A stretch of 64,000 nt of DNA from Mesotaenium endlicherianum (taxonomy: Eukaryota > Streptophyta > Zygnematophyceae > Zygnematales > Mesotaeniaceae), in NCBI GenBank assembly GCA_009602735.1, contig WELA01006442.1, forward strand, positions 393,318 to 457,317. Direction: 5' to 3'. Shown here piece after piece: positions 21,031-32,906 of this stretch; within the stretch, counting starts at the first letter, position 1, and each line of letters starts with the position of its first letter. A model generated the notes under the pieces. That model was not told the DNA's origin. It saw nothing but the letters and a program-made list of their open reading frames with translations, and made no database searches. The position numbers and the translations under genes are program-made.

Positions 21031-22180
21031 TGTCAAGATTTATTAAGTTGAGGTTGACGTACAAAACCAAGCTCTACGTGTGTGAACCATCAACCTAGGA
21101 AGACCAACTTTGCATAGACTTTACGCATCCATATGTTGACCTTCTCTAGATTTCCAGGTCACCAAAGTGTAGCGCGTCAAAGCATCTTCCGAATGGCATC
21201 GGTTTCGCGTCATTTGGTTAATTATCAAGCGAGATAGATGCGATCTAGTCTGCACCCCTTTCGGCACCTAGCGGAATCACACCAAATGGCCAACTTGTGA
21301 CTCAATGCACCCAAAGGTGACAATGTTGACTATTCGTGACCCCAAGGACCCCTAGCTTTGTGCGCACAAATCCGCGAGCCCTTTAGACTACATGAGACTT
21401 GCATTTCCATAGTATAAGTGCATCACTGAGGTTATAACTTGGTGACTGCATCACCTACCCCGAGAGGAAGCTTCCTCAAGTTCCAGATTTACTTTTGAGG
21501 CGCTATCTAGGTAGAACCACCCAAGGTAAGCTCCACTGATGAGAGACACTTAGCATATTTTTACGTGCTTTGTTTTGATTGGTTTGCGTTATGCTTAGCC
21601 TATAGGAATGCTAGTACATGCCTTGAACATATTAGTGGACATAGGAAAGACTCCTAGAATGACTACATGCATTGGATCCGCCGCATATGACGCCGGTTTC
21701 CAAGAGTATAAGAACTAGAGATGTCCCTAGAGGAAAATCTTTTTAGAAGTCCCATTAAGGCAGTTGTAAGTCACAGAGATAATCAGTAAAGCTTACACTT
21801 TTTATCTCTTGTGTTTTTCAGGACCACTTAGCCTCTCTCTTGTGAAGAGCAAGCCTTGGTGGCTTCCAGTCACTAGAAGAACTTCACAAGTGGTGAGCAA
21901 AGTCACGGCTTATACCCTCTGCCATAGGACTACTCTTGAAGATCATGATGTGCTTCCAGTGATCTTTTGGGCCAGACTTCATTAGTTGTTTTCCGACCAG
22001 ATTACAGTCTTGAGGTGCTCACTCTGGAGAGTACACACTCCCTTAATTAAAACATTTGACTCTTGACTGCCGTTTGGCTATAAAGCCACATGTATTATAG
22101 ACTTCATTGCAGCAAAGCCTGCTTGCATATTATGCATTGCTTGAGTCGATGATACGCACCCGACCTCCTACCGCATGACA
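21031..22180 (+). repeat. Solo terminal repeat (Y-X' unit) of the B/C retroelement family
   Basis: About 1150 bases, starting TGTCAAGATT and ending CGCATGACA, flanked by AACAA at 21026-21030 and 22180-22184 (5 bp if the last base is shared, 4 bp ACAA otherwise). It aligns over its length with the terminal repeats of B and C, in the opposite orientation to them on this strand. The order is Y (21031 to about 22047) followed by X' (about 22050-22180). This fixes TGTC...GACA as the integrated ends of the family and is what recombination between the two Y copies of a Y-internal-X-Y-X' element would leave. Confidence 0.75.
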
Positions 22181-23533
22181 ACAATAAAGTATGATCATTA
22201 TCTTTAAAGAAAATGTCCACAAGCAGGTCATGTCTATATGCTAGTTTTAATCTCTCCAAAACGACCAAGAACATCTAGCCAATTTTACTAATGTAGGATT
22301 GCAGCCATGCACAACTACAAAAAACAAAATTTGCCTCCATGCATAGGCGGATCAGTAACCAAGTATACACATGGTATAGTGGTGTATGACCTCGTGTATG
22401 CTAGGAAGCTGTGCTAAGTAGGTCATTGAAGCATTTTAGCTATATGTATGGTGGGTAGGTGTGAAGTTAGTAGAGGTATATGCTCACTTTAATATCGTTT
22501 GTGAAATGAATAATTCCAAGTATCGGCTTTGTTAATACTGAATGATAACATTTTCCCACATAGACTGTGTGGGTCAGCGTTCGTGGACTCCTTTGCATTC
22601 ATATTATGTTCTTTCTTATATTGCGCTAATTTGACGAGCTTCGTTACTTATGCCTGCATAAAAAACGATGACAGAAGTAGAGCAAGTGATATGTTTTTCA
22701 CATAGTCATGAAATTGGCCACACATGCCGTGTGAAACAAATAGGGAAGGCCACGCAGAGCAAATCTGATGAATTTAAGATGCATGCTGAGTCATTAATTG
22801 GATATTGGGCAAATGATATCATGGTTTCACTCACGTTCAGTTTGTTTTGGCAAACACTACTTGTCATTTATCTATCCCGGCATTGACTCCGACACGCCTG
22901 TTTATCACTAGGTACCCTAATTCTACATTTATATGTGCATATGTGAGTGCATTAAATATTTGGTTTGTGGACCACATAAAGTCTGTTTAATCTTCAACTT
23001 CAGCCCTTGAACTCATCATGGCCTCCAATTGATTTTTTTACCATTTTCATTCATTATACGGCTGCAACCATTTTTGATAGTAATAATGGGACATTTTTGT
23101 TATACATATATATATATATATATACATACATATACTTATAATCGTAACTCCATGTTGCTTTGGTATGGTCCATAGGGAAAGCAGACTTCCCTCTACGCAT
23201 AGTTAATTTGAGCCGCATACTTAATGTGAGCGTGGTTGACGCAAACAGGTGGTCTTCGCACCTCCGCTAATAGATGTTCACATACGGTGATGATGACAAT
23301 CTTTCTATATCTTTGGTGGTATAATGACATTTAATAGGAAAAATTGCAATGCACCAACAATCCTTTGTAGAGTACTAGTAGTATGACAATTATATGTATG
23401 GATATATATACACACATATATATGTCCACTTATTATATATATCTTTAGTTGTATATATACATGCATATATATGTATACACATGTATGCACACATACATAT
23501 ATTTATATATGCATATGGACATATGCATGTGTA

Positions 23534-23564
<31 letters not shown>

Positions 23565-24790
23565 ATGTGTCTCTCCCTATACATGTAAGCATTCTAATCC
23601 CACGTTCCCGCGCTCCTCGTTAAGAGGAATAATGGAGAAACTAATGCTTTGTCGACTAAGCAATCACTACTTGTTTCATTCAAGGAGCACTCAATGTCCT
23701 TTATCCTCTTTGCAAGACCTCTCCGTCTGCGCCCGTGCAGGCCATGCAGACCAAGTGTAAGCTAGCAGCGCTGCCTTTAACGCTCTCAACTCAATTTCAC
23801 TAAATGGTACGTTTGGATCATTTATGTTAACCTTTTAATATTTAGATTTTTTTCCTTGTAATTTGAACGAACTCTTCATTGTCTCCGATTAGTAATATGT
23901 CCCTTGTCAGTGCGGATTTTAGACAAGTATGCATATAGAGGAAAGCTGTAGTATCAGCAACAGCACTAGTAGTGTTAGCAACGACAGCAAGAGCTACATG
24001 TAGCAGCAGGAGGAAGAGCAATAGCAGGATCGCGCGCTAATGCCTCCTTGTTGTTTCTTGACTGCCACCTCTTTGGTCATGTTTCTTTTGCTTGATAGCA
24101 GCTGGCACGGGTAGTTAGGCCTCTTGTATCCCCTTGACCGTACAAGATCCATCTCTTGGCAAGTCCAATCATGTGCCACCTGTCACTTCCCACCGTCTGC
24201 ATGTCACCACTTGCTTGCCACTTGTTCTCTGATGCTTTTTCCTCTTAGTACTCACGTGCACACACTCCGGCTACTCAATCACTCAAGCTGGCCTCATCCT
24301 GAGCCTCGATCGCGTGTGCATGTACGTGTACGTCTGTGTCTCTTTGGACTGACGTCCTTAACACTAGATGGCCCAATGCACTCTATAGGGTGCATATGAC
24401 ATATTTGGGTGTATTTAGAGACCCTGCTGATTTCGGCTACCATTTTTTGCATACTTGTCCATATTCTATAAAAATTATCTTAAATTGTCACACATGTGCC
24501 ATAAAATGTGCGAATAAATTGGCAACTGAATCCGACGAGATACGGACGAAGTTGCAAGTGAAATTGTGACATCAAAATTAGTGAAAATTATTGAAAATGA
24601 AACCGCGAATAAAGCACATTCGAGAGAATTAGCAACACCACAGCCTTCTTCTCCGTCAAAGTTCTTTCTCTGTCCGCCATGAATAGCGGCAAAAATTCCT
24701 CAGGGTCAGTTCCTAGGACTGTTTATCTACATTTCTACTGTATTCTTTGGTCGTTGTTGGGCATATGAGCAGTTTGAGGACAATTGCAAG
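22181..24790. other. AT-rich region, no gene recognised
   Basis: Short spurious frames only. A (TA)n run is at about 23104-23125, and an imperfect TATATG/CATATA repeat at 23390-23590 produces mirrored low-complexity frames on both strands. A segment near 24250-24330 recurs in diverged form at about 26675-26745 (GGCCTCATCCT...CCTCAAT). Confidence 0.6.
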
Positions 24791-24796
24791 GAGTGT

Positions 24797-25700
24797 ATGT
24801 TGAGAGGAGAGGTCGTGAAGAAGAAAAAGGGAAAGAAGTTAGAGTTGCTCTATGAAGTCTTGTTCGCGTTTGATCGTAAGAAGATAACGTTTACTGCAGC
24901 CTTTGTAGAGGTCCACTTGCGGCCATTTGATTTTTTTGATGAAGTGATTGTGCCTGGAGTGTTCAAGGAGAGATTGGACGAAGTGCAAACTTCACGGTTT
25001 GCACAACCTGCTGTAGACCACCCACTGCAGCCTACTTTGCTCAATTTTGACTAGCCTTCTGAAACAAACATTGAATCCAATACTCAGCCGTCTTCTCAAA
25101 CCGAGAAGAGGAAAAGAGGGCAGCCATTGAAGTTTAATAAGATAGCCGCTCCTGCTGAGAGGAGCAAGTTTAGAATAGGACAGGTGGCAGCAGATAGGCT
25201 AGAGAAGGGCAAGTCTAAGGTCCTCAATTTTGAGTCTAATGCCAGTGCCAGTGAAGACAACAGCAGCTCTGAAGAAGAGGAGGAGCACATATGGCCCCTG
25301 AGCATGCAAAAAGACACGGGAGCAAGTGGAGATCCTCAACCAGAGAGTGGACTTGGAAGTTACCAGCAACTGGTGAGACCCACAACGACATGCTGCTGAA
25401 GCCTTCTACAGATCATCATCATGGTCTTCAAGGCATAGCTGACCTCCAGGATGGCAACAAAGGTTACCTTGGCTTAACCCTCTTATGAAGGTAGATTTAC
25501 CCGTGGGCACTATCCTTGCAAGATTTTTAATGACAAGTATGAGTATTGTAAGGTGTGTGCTGCTGGTCTTCGCGACCAACGTAGCTTAAAAAAAAGGCCA
25601 ATAAAGACGAAGTACATGTGTTTCCATTGTGATATTCTCTTGTGTGCAGCACCTTGTTTTCAAGTGTACCACACTAATAGACCCATAGATGGGCTAGATG
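24797..25700 (+). pseudogene. piggyBac-like transposase relic, internally deleted
   Basis: The right part, read through about 25490-25690, has GRFTRGHYP, then C-x2-C, C-x2-C, LC-x3-CF-x2-YHT (CKVC, CFHC, LLCAAPCFQVYHT), the C-terminal zinc ribbon of piggyBac-family transposases. The left part (24797-25054, then after a TAG to about 25310) encodes a basic/acidic segment: a KRKRGQP AT-hook-like motif followed by an SEEEEE tract. The DDE catalytic domain that should lie between is missing, so this is a non-autonomous remnant. I assign the left part to the same element only by adjacency. Confidence 0.6.
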
Positions 25701-25829
25701 TAGGACCTGGGAAGGAAGTCAGGCAAAAGTCGAGATTTCAACGATTTTGTAAGACGCGCGTATATTTTCTATTTTTTCATGTTTGGTGGTGTGTGCAATA
25801 TGGATCATATGCCATGTGTATGTGATTGT

Positions 25830-27190
25830 TACCGGATGCTTGCATTGACAATTCAATTTAGAATGTTCATTACCATGATTTATGAGCATCATTTCATGTG
25901 TTGCAAGAGCAAAAAAGATCATTGGTTATTGTTAATTTATTTTTAATATATTTAAAAAAAATACGACTGGGAAGGCAAGAGATTATTTGTGATGTGCATA
26001 AAATGTCACGATTAGAAACATAGTGACCATTTTACAAAGAGTGTATATGTACTTGACACTGTTTGAGATCAAAATGCACCCGGCAAAAGAAGGCGCTCCT
26101 ATGTGGGTGCATGGCCTTGAAAATCTGTATCTTCGTCAATACTTGTCCTATCAGTCCAAGATTCTAGGTACTCACTCAAGACATAGCAGGGCATCTATTG
26201 TCTAAATCCCAGGCCCTCAAGTCTTGGCAATTATGAGATACAATGCCTCAAAGTTGGAGAAATATCGCGCGCTTATTTTAGCATTATCAAATGCCATTTG
26301 AATCATTAATAAAAATAATAATTATATGTAAAAAGTACAGAATAAAAAACCTTATGATATGTACTTCTCAAAACTTTGACTCATGGCCTCACCGGACTAG
26401 TATTGTGAGCTACATAAATTCCCAAACATGTGCTCAAAACGCATCCAAAAATGCACAATACATCGGGCCATCTAGTGTTAAGCTGGGGGGGGGGGGNNNN
26501 NNNNNNNNNNNNNNNNNNNNGGGGGGGGGGGGGGGGCTGCATTACGTTGTGCTCCACCTCCAGGCTCCTCCCTCACAATGTCTATCTGTTGCTGCTACTG
26601 CTGGTGGCACTATTGCTAGCTTTCTTTCTCGTCTCTTCTAGGTCCCTTTCACACGGGCCCACTTCTCTTCCCTGCTCTTTTCTCGTCCGATTACTCATTC
26701 ACTTAAGTCGGCCTCATCCTTAGCCTCAATTGCGGGTGCATGCCAAGTCTACAGGAGTCGCAACTGAGGACTATTAGCTAAAATAATTCTCAACACTTCC
26801 ATTAAAATTTTATGGCTAATCATAAGGGAAGCGCTCTGTTTGGGCCTAAGGAGGTAGGCTCGAAGGAAATAAACCGCTGGTGAAAGATTTTCATCAGTTG
26901 GAGCATCCTAGGGGTAGATGCTCCCTCCTCCATATCCAGCAGAGTGAGTGCTCCCTCTTGGTGACTCCTCAGAAGCAGTAGCAAGCAGGTGCGGATAAAG
27001 TCACTTGAGTAACAGAGGAGCAACTAGAAGGAGAATAGCAAGCAAATACATGCAGATGGGTATTGAGAGTGGGGACCCTGGCTTGCCAATGGCAGCCAGG
27101 ATCCCTCTTAAGCAAAAAGTGAAATGTCATATTGATAACAACATTAAAGATCTAATATGGTAGTAGCCTTACAAGTGGCTCAGTCAATTT
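25830..27190. other. AT-rich region with small assembly gap, no gene recognised
   Basis: No coding signal. A 24-base N run at 26497-26520 interrupts a poly-G tract (26485-26536). The right end borders the polypurine tract of element H. Confidence 0.6.
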
Positions 27191-27333
27191 ACCCCCCCCC
27201 AGCTGAAAAGTCCATCAGCTGCAGTGAGGGCAGAACCAAGCATCGGCAGGCACGTGGAGCAGCGGTGGGGTGAGGCATTGTAAATGGTAACCAGCATTGC
27301 ATGAATCACAAAAATAGCATGTTAGCGGGGCGG

Positions 27334-28315
27334 TTAGATTGAGTGCATATCTGACAAGGATGGTTTGTTGGAACCGTGGCTAAGGTAGGCTCGTATTTGA
27401 TGGGAAGGTTGGGGAGATTGCAAGGCGCGCAGTTGCGCAAATGGTCTTAAGTAAAACCACCGTTGGACCCAACAAGAGTGAGGACGCCTGAAAGCCGAGG
27501 TAGGCACGTAGACGCGACAAATCTGTTGGAGCAGGAATGCACTGTAAGGCATCTATTTTCACTTGCTAGGGTGCAAGCCCTCCCGGACCAATATTGTGTC
27601 CCAGATACAGCACCGTGCGCGTAGCAAACTTGCACTTGCCAGGATGACACTTGAGTCCGACAGCCTGCAAGCGCTGAAAAAGCAGATCCAGAATTAATTG
27701 GTCAGTCAGATTATTGCTGAAAATTAAGACGTCATCGATATAGCAACGAGCAAAGTCCAAATTAGCTAACACCCGGTCCATGACCCGCTAGAATTGTGCG
27801 GGTGCATTCTTGAGCCCGAATAGCATAACCTTCAAGTGGTATAGCCAGTCCGCGCCCCACAATACGGTCTTATGCTTGTCCTACGCTCGGATCTGGATCA
27901 GGTTGAATCCCTGGCGAGGGTCGAGTACGCTAGAGACCTGCTTATGACCAAGGCTGTCAAAAATGTTGTGTGGAATAGGCATAGGGTAGCGATCATTAGT
28001 CGTAGCGGTGTTCAATCGGCGGTAGTCGCCGCATATACGCTAATCTATCCACTTTCCAAATAAGCCCTTCTTTGCCGGCATGACGGTGGGGGCAGCAAAG
28101 TTAGACTGTGACTCCTCGATGAGCCCTGCTGCTTGCAGCTCCCTACACTTCTCTGCAACTAAGGTCCACTCAGCAACACTCTGACGGTGGCAACGAAGGA
28201 AGATGGGATTGGGGGTGGTAAGCTCAATGGCCATCTCTGCAGTAGTACAGATACCTAGCTCAATGATAGCGAAGGCAAAGCTACTACGGTGAGTGTCTAA
28301 CAACGCGGTGATCAA
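27334..28315 (-). pseudogene. Element H reverse transcriptase pseudogene
   Basis: Recognisable RT blocks across frames: NFAAPTVMPAKKG, CGDYRRLN, LDPRQGFNLIQI, LFGLKNAPAQF, ARCYIDDVLIFS (catalytic pair kept), LKCHPGKCKF and LYLGHNI. The left end (27334-27560) is frameshifted thumb/tether sequence (TDLSRLRAYLGF). Stops after GKWID, QIRA, APAQF and GLAP. Closest in wording to B and C RT. Confidence 0.85.
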
Positions 28316-28592
28316 GAATCTCTCGCTAGCGGGTAAGTCACCAATGTCCCATTCATGCGTAGGTTTAGCGAGAATGCCTGCAAGAACACCGGTGCCGGCG
28401 ATTGGCTGCTATGCGCGCGATGTGCTACCCTCCAGCGTGGAAGAAAGAGATGACGAAAAGGCATAAATGAACGTTGGATAGAAGGCAGAAGCAGCGGGAG
28501 CCAGCAAGGCGTTAAGCACGATTGAGAACGTGGATAATGAGCTGTTCGTACCAACAGGAGGCAAGCATCTGCTACGATGATTGCGAAGGCCA

Positions 28593-28823
28593 TCACTCCC
28601 TCCCCCCCCACGATAGTGGATGACAGATATCAGAGTTGAGATTGAGGGCGACGTGGAACAGCCAGGTGAGGGCGTACACGTCCATGGCACGATCAAGCAA
28701 TTGGCACCGGAGGGTATCCAAAAGACCAGGAACAGTAGTGGCGTGAGGCTGAAAGCCCATGGCACGCTCGCGGACGGCGACAGGAGGCTCGATGGGTTGA
28801 GAAAGTTGGGTGCTGTAGAGCAT
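28593..28823 (-). pseudogene. Element H C5-methyltransferase C-terminal remnant
   Basis: VRERAMGFQPHATTVPG... LLDRAMDVYALTWLF corresponds to the motif IX/X region of the B and C methyltransferases (MERAMGFP-HLTQV-GITEVNR--LL). In H the position after LLD is Arg where B and C have TAG. The catalytic part upstream is frameshifted into Ser/Pro-rich nonsense (to about 28927). Confidence 0.65.
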
Positions 28824-29289
28824 GCCAGGCCCCCAAGATCCATTGGGTTGGGGGCAGAAGGCGTAGGAGAGAGGCCAACTGACAAAGGTGGGAAAGGTGC
28901 GGCGCGGCTGATTTGGTGTATTAACACTAGCTATACTGCGGATCCTATTTTGGTTCCGATACCAAATTTTGTCCCATGCCTAGGCAAGATTCTACACCCC
29001 CTTAGCATAATTTTTATTCATCAAATTTGTTTGAAAATAGGCTCATTGGATGTGTCATAACTCAAACCCCTCCGGCAAATTAGTTTTAGCCCTGTCGGAC
29101 AATATCTGACGAAGTTATGTAAGTTTGCCGGCCAAGAAGAGGCCATTTTTTATTTCAATTTTGACCTTTGAATAGGCCTTTTTCAGCCTGTCATTTCTTT
29201 CGCTTTGTATGCTACAGAAGCCATGGCTAACATTGCTTCTTTGTCTAGAGGCCCTACAATAGCTTTAGGCACTAAGATACTAACACCTA

Positions 29290-30110
29290 GTGAGAACTGG
29301 AGGGAAAATTTGGGCAGCACAAGACTTCGGAGAGCACTACAAAGAGTTTTTTTTGGTCGGAATCTTAGAGGAAGAGGTGCATAAGACCAAAGAAACTAAC
29401 TTCAAAATCTATTTTGGCTATGATGGAGAGTACAAAACTTGGGGACGTAAGCAGATAATACAATGCATGCCTTCAATCCCCGAATTTCGTTAGTTTTGCC
29501 CATATGAGTTAGTTGTTGGAGTTGAGGCCTCTTCGGACCCACTTTCACAGCTTCCTGCTTCTCATGTGCTTCAAGTGACTCCTAGCATTGTAAACACACT
29601 CCCTGAACCAGAAGATACTCCCACACCACCAAAAGACACTCCTACATTAGTAGCAGACACAAAAATTGAGGAAGAGTCCAAAACAGGGTTACAAGTGGTA
29701 GAATCAGGGTGAAAACGAGGGAGACCATCAAATCAGACAAGACCAGACATATCTGTGCCTGCTAACACAGAAGAGAGAAGGAACAGGGTGGTTGTGGCAA
29801 GGGAGAGTGCTAAGAGGAGGGCAAAGAGGAGCTACAGTATGAAGAAGAATGGGCAGTCATATGAAGAGGAGTACAGCTCTGACACATAGTTGGAGTCTGA
29901 AGGAGAGCCAATGGTGCCTGCTGCTATTGAAGAAGAAGAAGGTGAGGAGCCTGCCAACAATAGAAAGGAGCACTCCTAGAGGCCTGTTGCTGAAGGTGAA
30001 GTTCCACAACGGCTGGTAAAGCCTGTCAGCACTCTGGCCACAGGCCTGGCCAAAGTGAATTTAAGGCACTTTCATAGCCTGAGCCCCTTTGCTGTCGTGT
30101 GCCTTCTGAA
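29290..30110 (+). pseudogene. Unrecognised protein relic, possibly transposase-associated
   Basis: Frame with stops at about 29491, 29710, 29887 and 29977. It reads DFGEHYKEFFLVGILEEEV..., then a Pro/Thr-rich part (TPTPPKDTP), an AT-hook-like KRGRP, a basic stretch and an EEEEGEE acidic tract. The overall build resembles the left part of the piggyBac-like relic at 24.8 kb (basic motif, then acidic tract). No catalytic domain is seen. The right end touches the terminus of the B repeat at 30114. Confidence 0.35.
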
Positions 30111-30113
30111 TGG

Positions 30114-31425
30114 TGTCGTGCATTATGGGGTCAAACGCGTCTAATCTATGTAAGCAACACACAAATGGTCAAGCAGGACTGGCTATGACAAAAGAAAAAA
30201 TGCATGCGGCCTTATGGCCAAAACGAAGGTCAGCGGTACGAAGGTCAGCTGTCAAATGTTCTAATTTAAGGGGTGTATACTCTCTAAAGTGAGCACCTCA
30301 AGACTGTAATCTAGTAGGAAAACAACTAATGAAGTTTGGCCCAAAAGGTCACTGGAAGCACATCATGATCTTCAAGAGTAGTCCTATGGCATGGTTTAAG
30401 CTGTGACTTTGCTCACCACTTGTGAAGTTCTTCTAGTGACTGGAAGCCAGCAGGGTTTGCTCTTCACAAAAGAGAGACTCAGTGGTCCTGAAAACACAAG
30501 AGGTAAAAGTGTAAGCTTTACTCATAACTCTGTTGCTTACCGCTAGCATAATTAGACTTCTTAAAAGATGTCCTTCTAAGGGCATCTATTGCTATATACT
30601 CCCTGCAACACCGGCGCTGAAGGCAGCGGATTCAATGCACACAGTCACACTAGGAGGCTCTTCTAAGTCCACAAAAGTGGAGGTAAAGCACGTACTAACT
30701 CTCCTATTGGCTAAGCACAACACACACCAATCAAATATAGTGCAAGTAAGTGGATGCATGGCTCTCATTGGCGGAGCTTACCTCAAGTAATGCTACCTAG
30801 ATAATGCCTCAAAAGTAGATCTGAAACGTGAGGAAGGTTCCTTTAAGAATAATATATGTGGTAACCAAATTATAGCTCAAATGGTGCTCATATATTATGC
30901 TAATACATGCTAAGTGTACTTTATCAAACTCGCAAATTTGTATGCTAATGGCTAGAGGTCTTTGGAGTTGCGAAGAGCCAACAATGTCACCTTTGGGCAC
31001 ATTGAGTTACAAAGTGGCCTTTGGTGGAATCCGCTAGGGGCCGGTAGGTGGCACGGAATAGGTCGCAGATATCTCGCTCGATACTTGACTAGATGGCGCG
31101 CAACCGATGCCGTTTGGAAGGTGACGCGACACTCTACACCTTGGCAACTTGGAATGCTAGCAAAGGTCAACATATGAATGCGTGAAGCAAGGTCAAAGTT
31201 GGCCTTCCTAGGTCGATGGTCGACGCACGTGTGCCTTGGCAGGGTCAACGGTTGCGACCTAATGAGTCATAACAGCTGTCGTGCATTATGGGGTCGGACG
31301 CGTCTAATCTATGTAAGCAACAACAAGTGGTCAAGCAGGATTGGCTATGGCAAAAGCGAAAATGCATGCGGCCTTATGGCCAAAACAAAGGTCAGCTGTT
31401 CGAAGGTCAGCTGTCAAATGTTAAT
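30114..31425 (-). repeat. 3' terminal repeat block of element B, order X-Y-X'
   Basis: Minus strand: X from 31425 to 31277, a GC spacer, Y from 31274 to about 30272, then X' from about 30260 to 30114. X and X' are roughly 90% alike by eye and share a subtype different from the X at 50.2 kb, so they belong to one element. X' ends CACGACA, the same terminus as the solo repeat at 22180. Confidence 0.75.
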
Positions 31426-31426
31426 T

Positions 31427-31434
31427 CCCCCCCC
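31427..31434 (-). promoter_or_regulatory. Polypurine tract of element B
   Basis: G8 on the minus strand preceded by GAGCT. It lies directly before X, not before the TGTT start of Y, which is part of the evidence for a split repeat. The matching tract of element C is at 50308-50315. Confidence 0.65.
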
Positions 31435-31439
31435 AGCTC

Positions 31440-32906
31440 TTAGCCTCCAGCTGATGAGCTGATAATGCTATTGCTAGATAATTCTGAGCAGTAACTACAG
31501 AACCAGTATCCTGCAAGAACGCGCTCCAGAGGAGGGTCAAGGCAGCCGATGTGGAAGCCAAGGTTGCAGCTGTTGCAGAGCAGCATCTTGGCCTCCTTGC
31601 CAGTGCAATGACAGATCTGGCACGCCCAGTCCTTGGGCAGCCGCGCGTCGCGAGGACAAACCTGCGCATCAAGGAAGGTGGCATGGTCCACAGTTCTTTG
31701 TGTGGTCCTTGTGAAGACGGCCATCTGCGCCTTCCAGCTCCAGTACTCTCAACGCCAAGGCGCGCTTGACGCGCAGGATGACTGGCAAGCTGCTGGTGTT
31801 GAGGGTGTTCTTTGTCTGGCGTTGCAGGTACACGTAGTCACCTGCGGATAATTGCAACACCCAAGGACGATAGGCTCCTCCACGAGTCATGGCATACCTG
31901 AGCATGTCGCGATGCTGACAGATACTGAGGTTGTCCATGGCCATGGGCATCAGGCGCTGGAACAGCTAAGCACGTAGCCCGATAAGAGCACTCCATGTGT
32001 CGAGACTGTCCAAGTCCAGGACACTCTCAGCCACGGTCCTGGCTGCGGCGGGCAAGAGCGACTGGCGTCCATAAAGGAGGAAGTAGGGAGAATGAGAGGC
32101 CAAGGAAGCCTGGCAACTGCACCTGTATCCCATAGCCAACCATGGAAGTGCGTTGTCCCAATGGGTGCTGTCGTGGGTCAGGCAGTGTTGCGCAGCTTGA
32201 CGGTCTGAACCATGCGCTCAACAAGGCCGTCAGCCTAGGGGTGATTGCGGGAGGTAGTGCGATGGTTGACCATAGAGCACTCCAGCAACTTCTGAAAGCT
32301 GCCCTGGAACTCGTTGCCCTGGTCGGTTAGAACCTTAGCGCAGCCGCCAAAACGGCTAAGGACCTGATCAAGGAACGCCTGAGCGATCCCCTCACTGGCC
32401 TTGCTGGGCAAAGGCACAAGCTCGATCCACTTGGACAGGTGCTCAATCATCACCAAAACGTAGAAGTTGCCTCGACGGGACTTGGGGAACTCCCCAGCCA
32501 AGTCCAACGACCACCAGTAGAACAGCCCCTGAATGGGCAGGGGGCTGAGGGCAACAGTGCGTGCCGTGAAGCTCAAGCGCACACGGTCACAGAGAGTGCA
32601 CCTGCTGACGACGTCGGCCACGACCTTAGCCATGCCATGCCACCAGTACTCTGCCTGCAGCAGGTTGAGAGTGTGCTTGACACCGAAGTGTCCAAGGGCC
32701 TCATGAATAGTGCGCACCAGCTGGCTGCGTATAGCAGGCTCAAGGACCACCAGGACAAAGCCGTCGGCCATCACACGCCTCAGCCAACCCTCCCTAAGGA
32801 CAAAATCCCGGCTGCGCTTGAGGACGCGGTCGCGCTCCCTCGCATCCATGCCTGGCGCCAGCTCCTTAGCGGCAACGTATTGCAGCAACGCGCCATCGTC
32901 CCACAC
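31440..32906 (-). pseudogene. Element B integrase with C-terminal PHD finger
   Basis: HHCC zinc domain (EALGHFGVKHTLNLL ... CTLCDRV), first Asp in WWSLDLAGEFPKSRRGN, and second Asp in VLTDQGNEFQGSF. The Glu region near 32230 is disrupted by frameshift (HPLGQR...). The GPY-like part is GGAYRPWVLQLSAGDYVYLQRQTKN. At the end is a complete Cys4-His-Cys3 PHD pattern: CQIC, LLCNSC, FHIGC, WFCSYC. Stops include a TAG after GLRA near 31966, which is shared with element C. Confidence 0.85.

Larger units (their letters stand above)
27192..28927 (-). mobile_element. Element H: decayed Ty3/Gypsy relic of the methyltransferase type
   Basis: A G9 polypurine-like tract at 27192-27200 is followed (minus strand, upstream) by RT pieces and then a methyltransferase tail, the same order as in B and C. 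RNase H, integrase and PHD are missing, so about 4 kb has been deleted next to the polypurine tract. It is full of in-frame stops, and all four I could place in RT are TAG. Confidence 0.75.

Noticed and set aside
23305-23760. Tyr/Ile/His-rich open frames on both strands
   Set aside because: Products of an alternating TATATG repeat; mirrored on both strands and without motifs.
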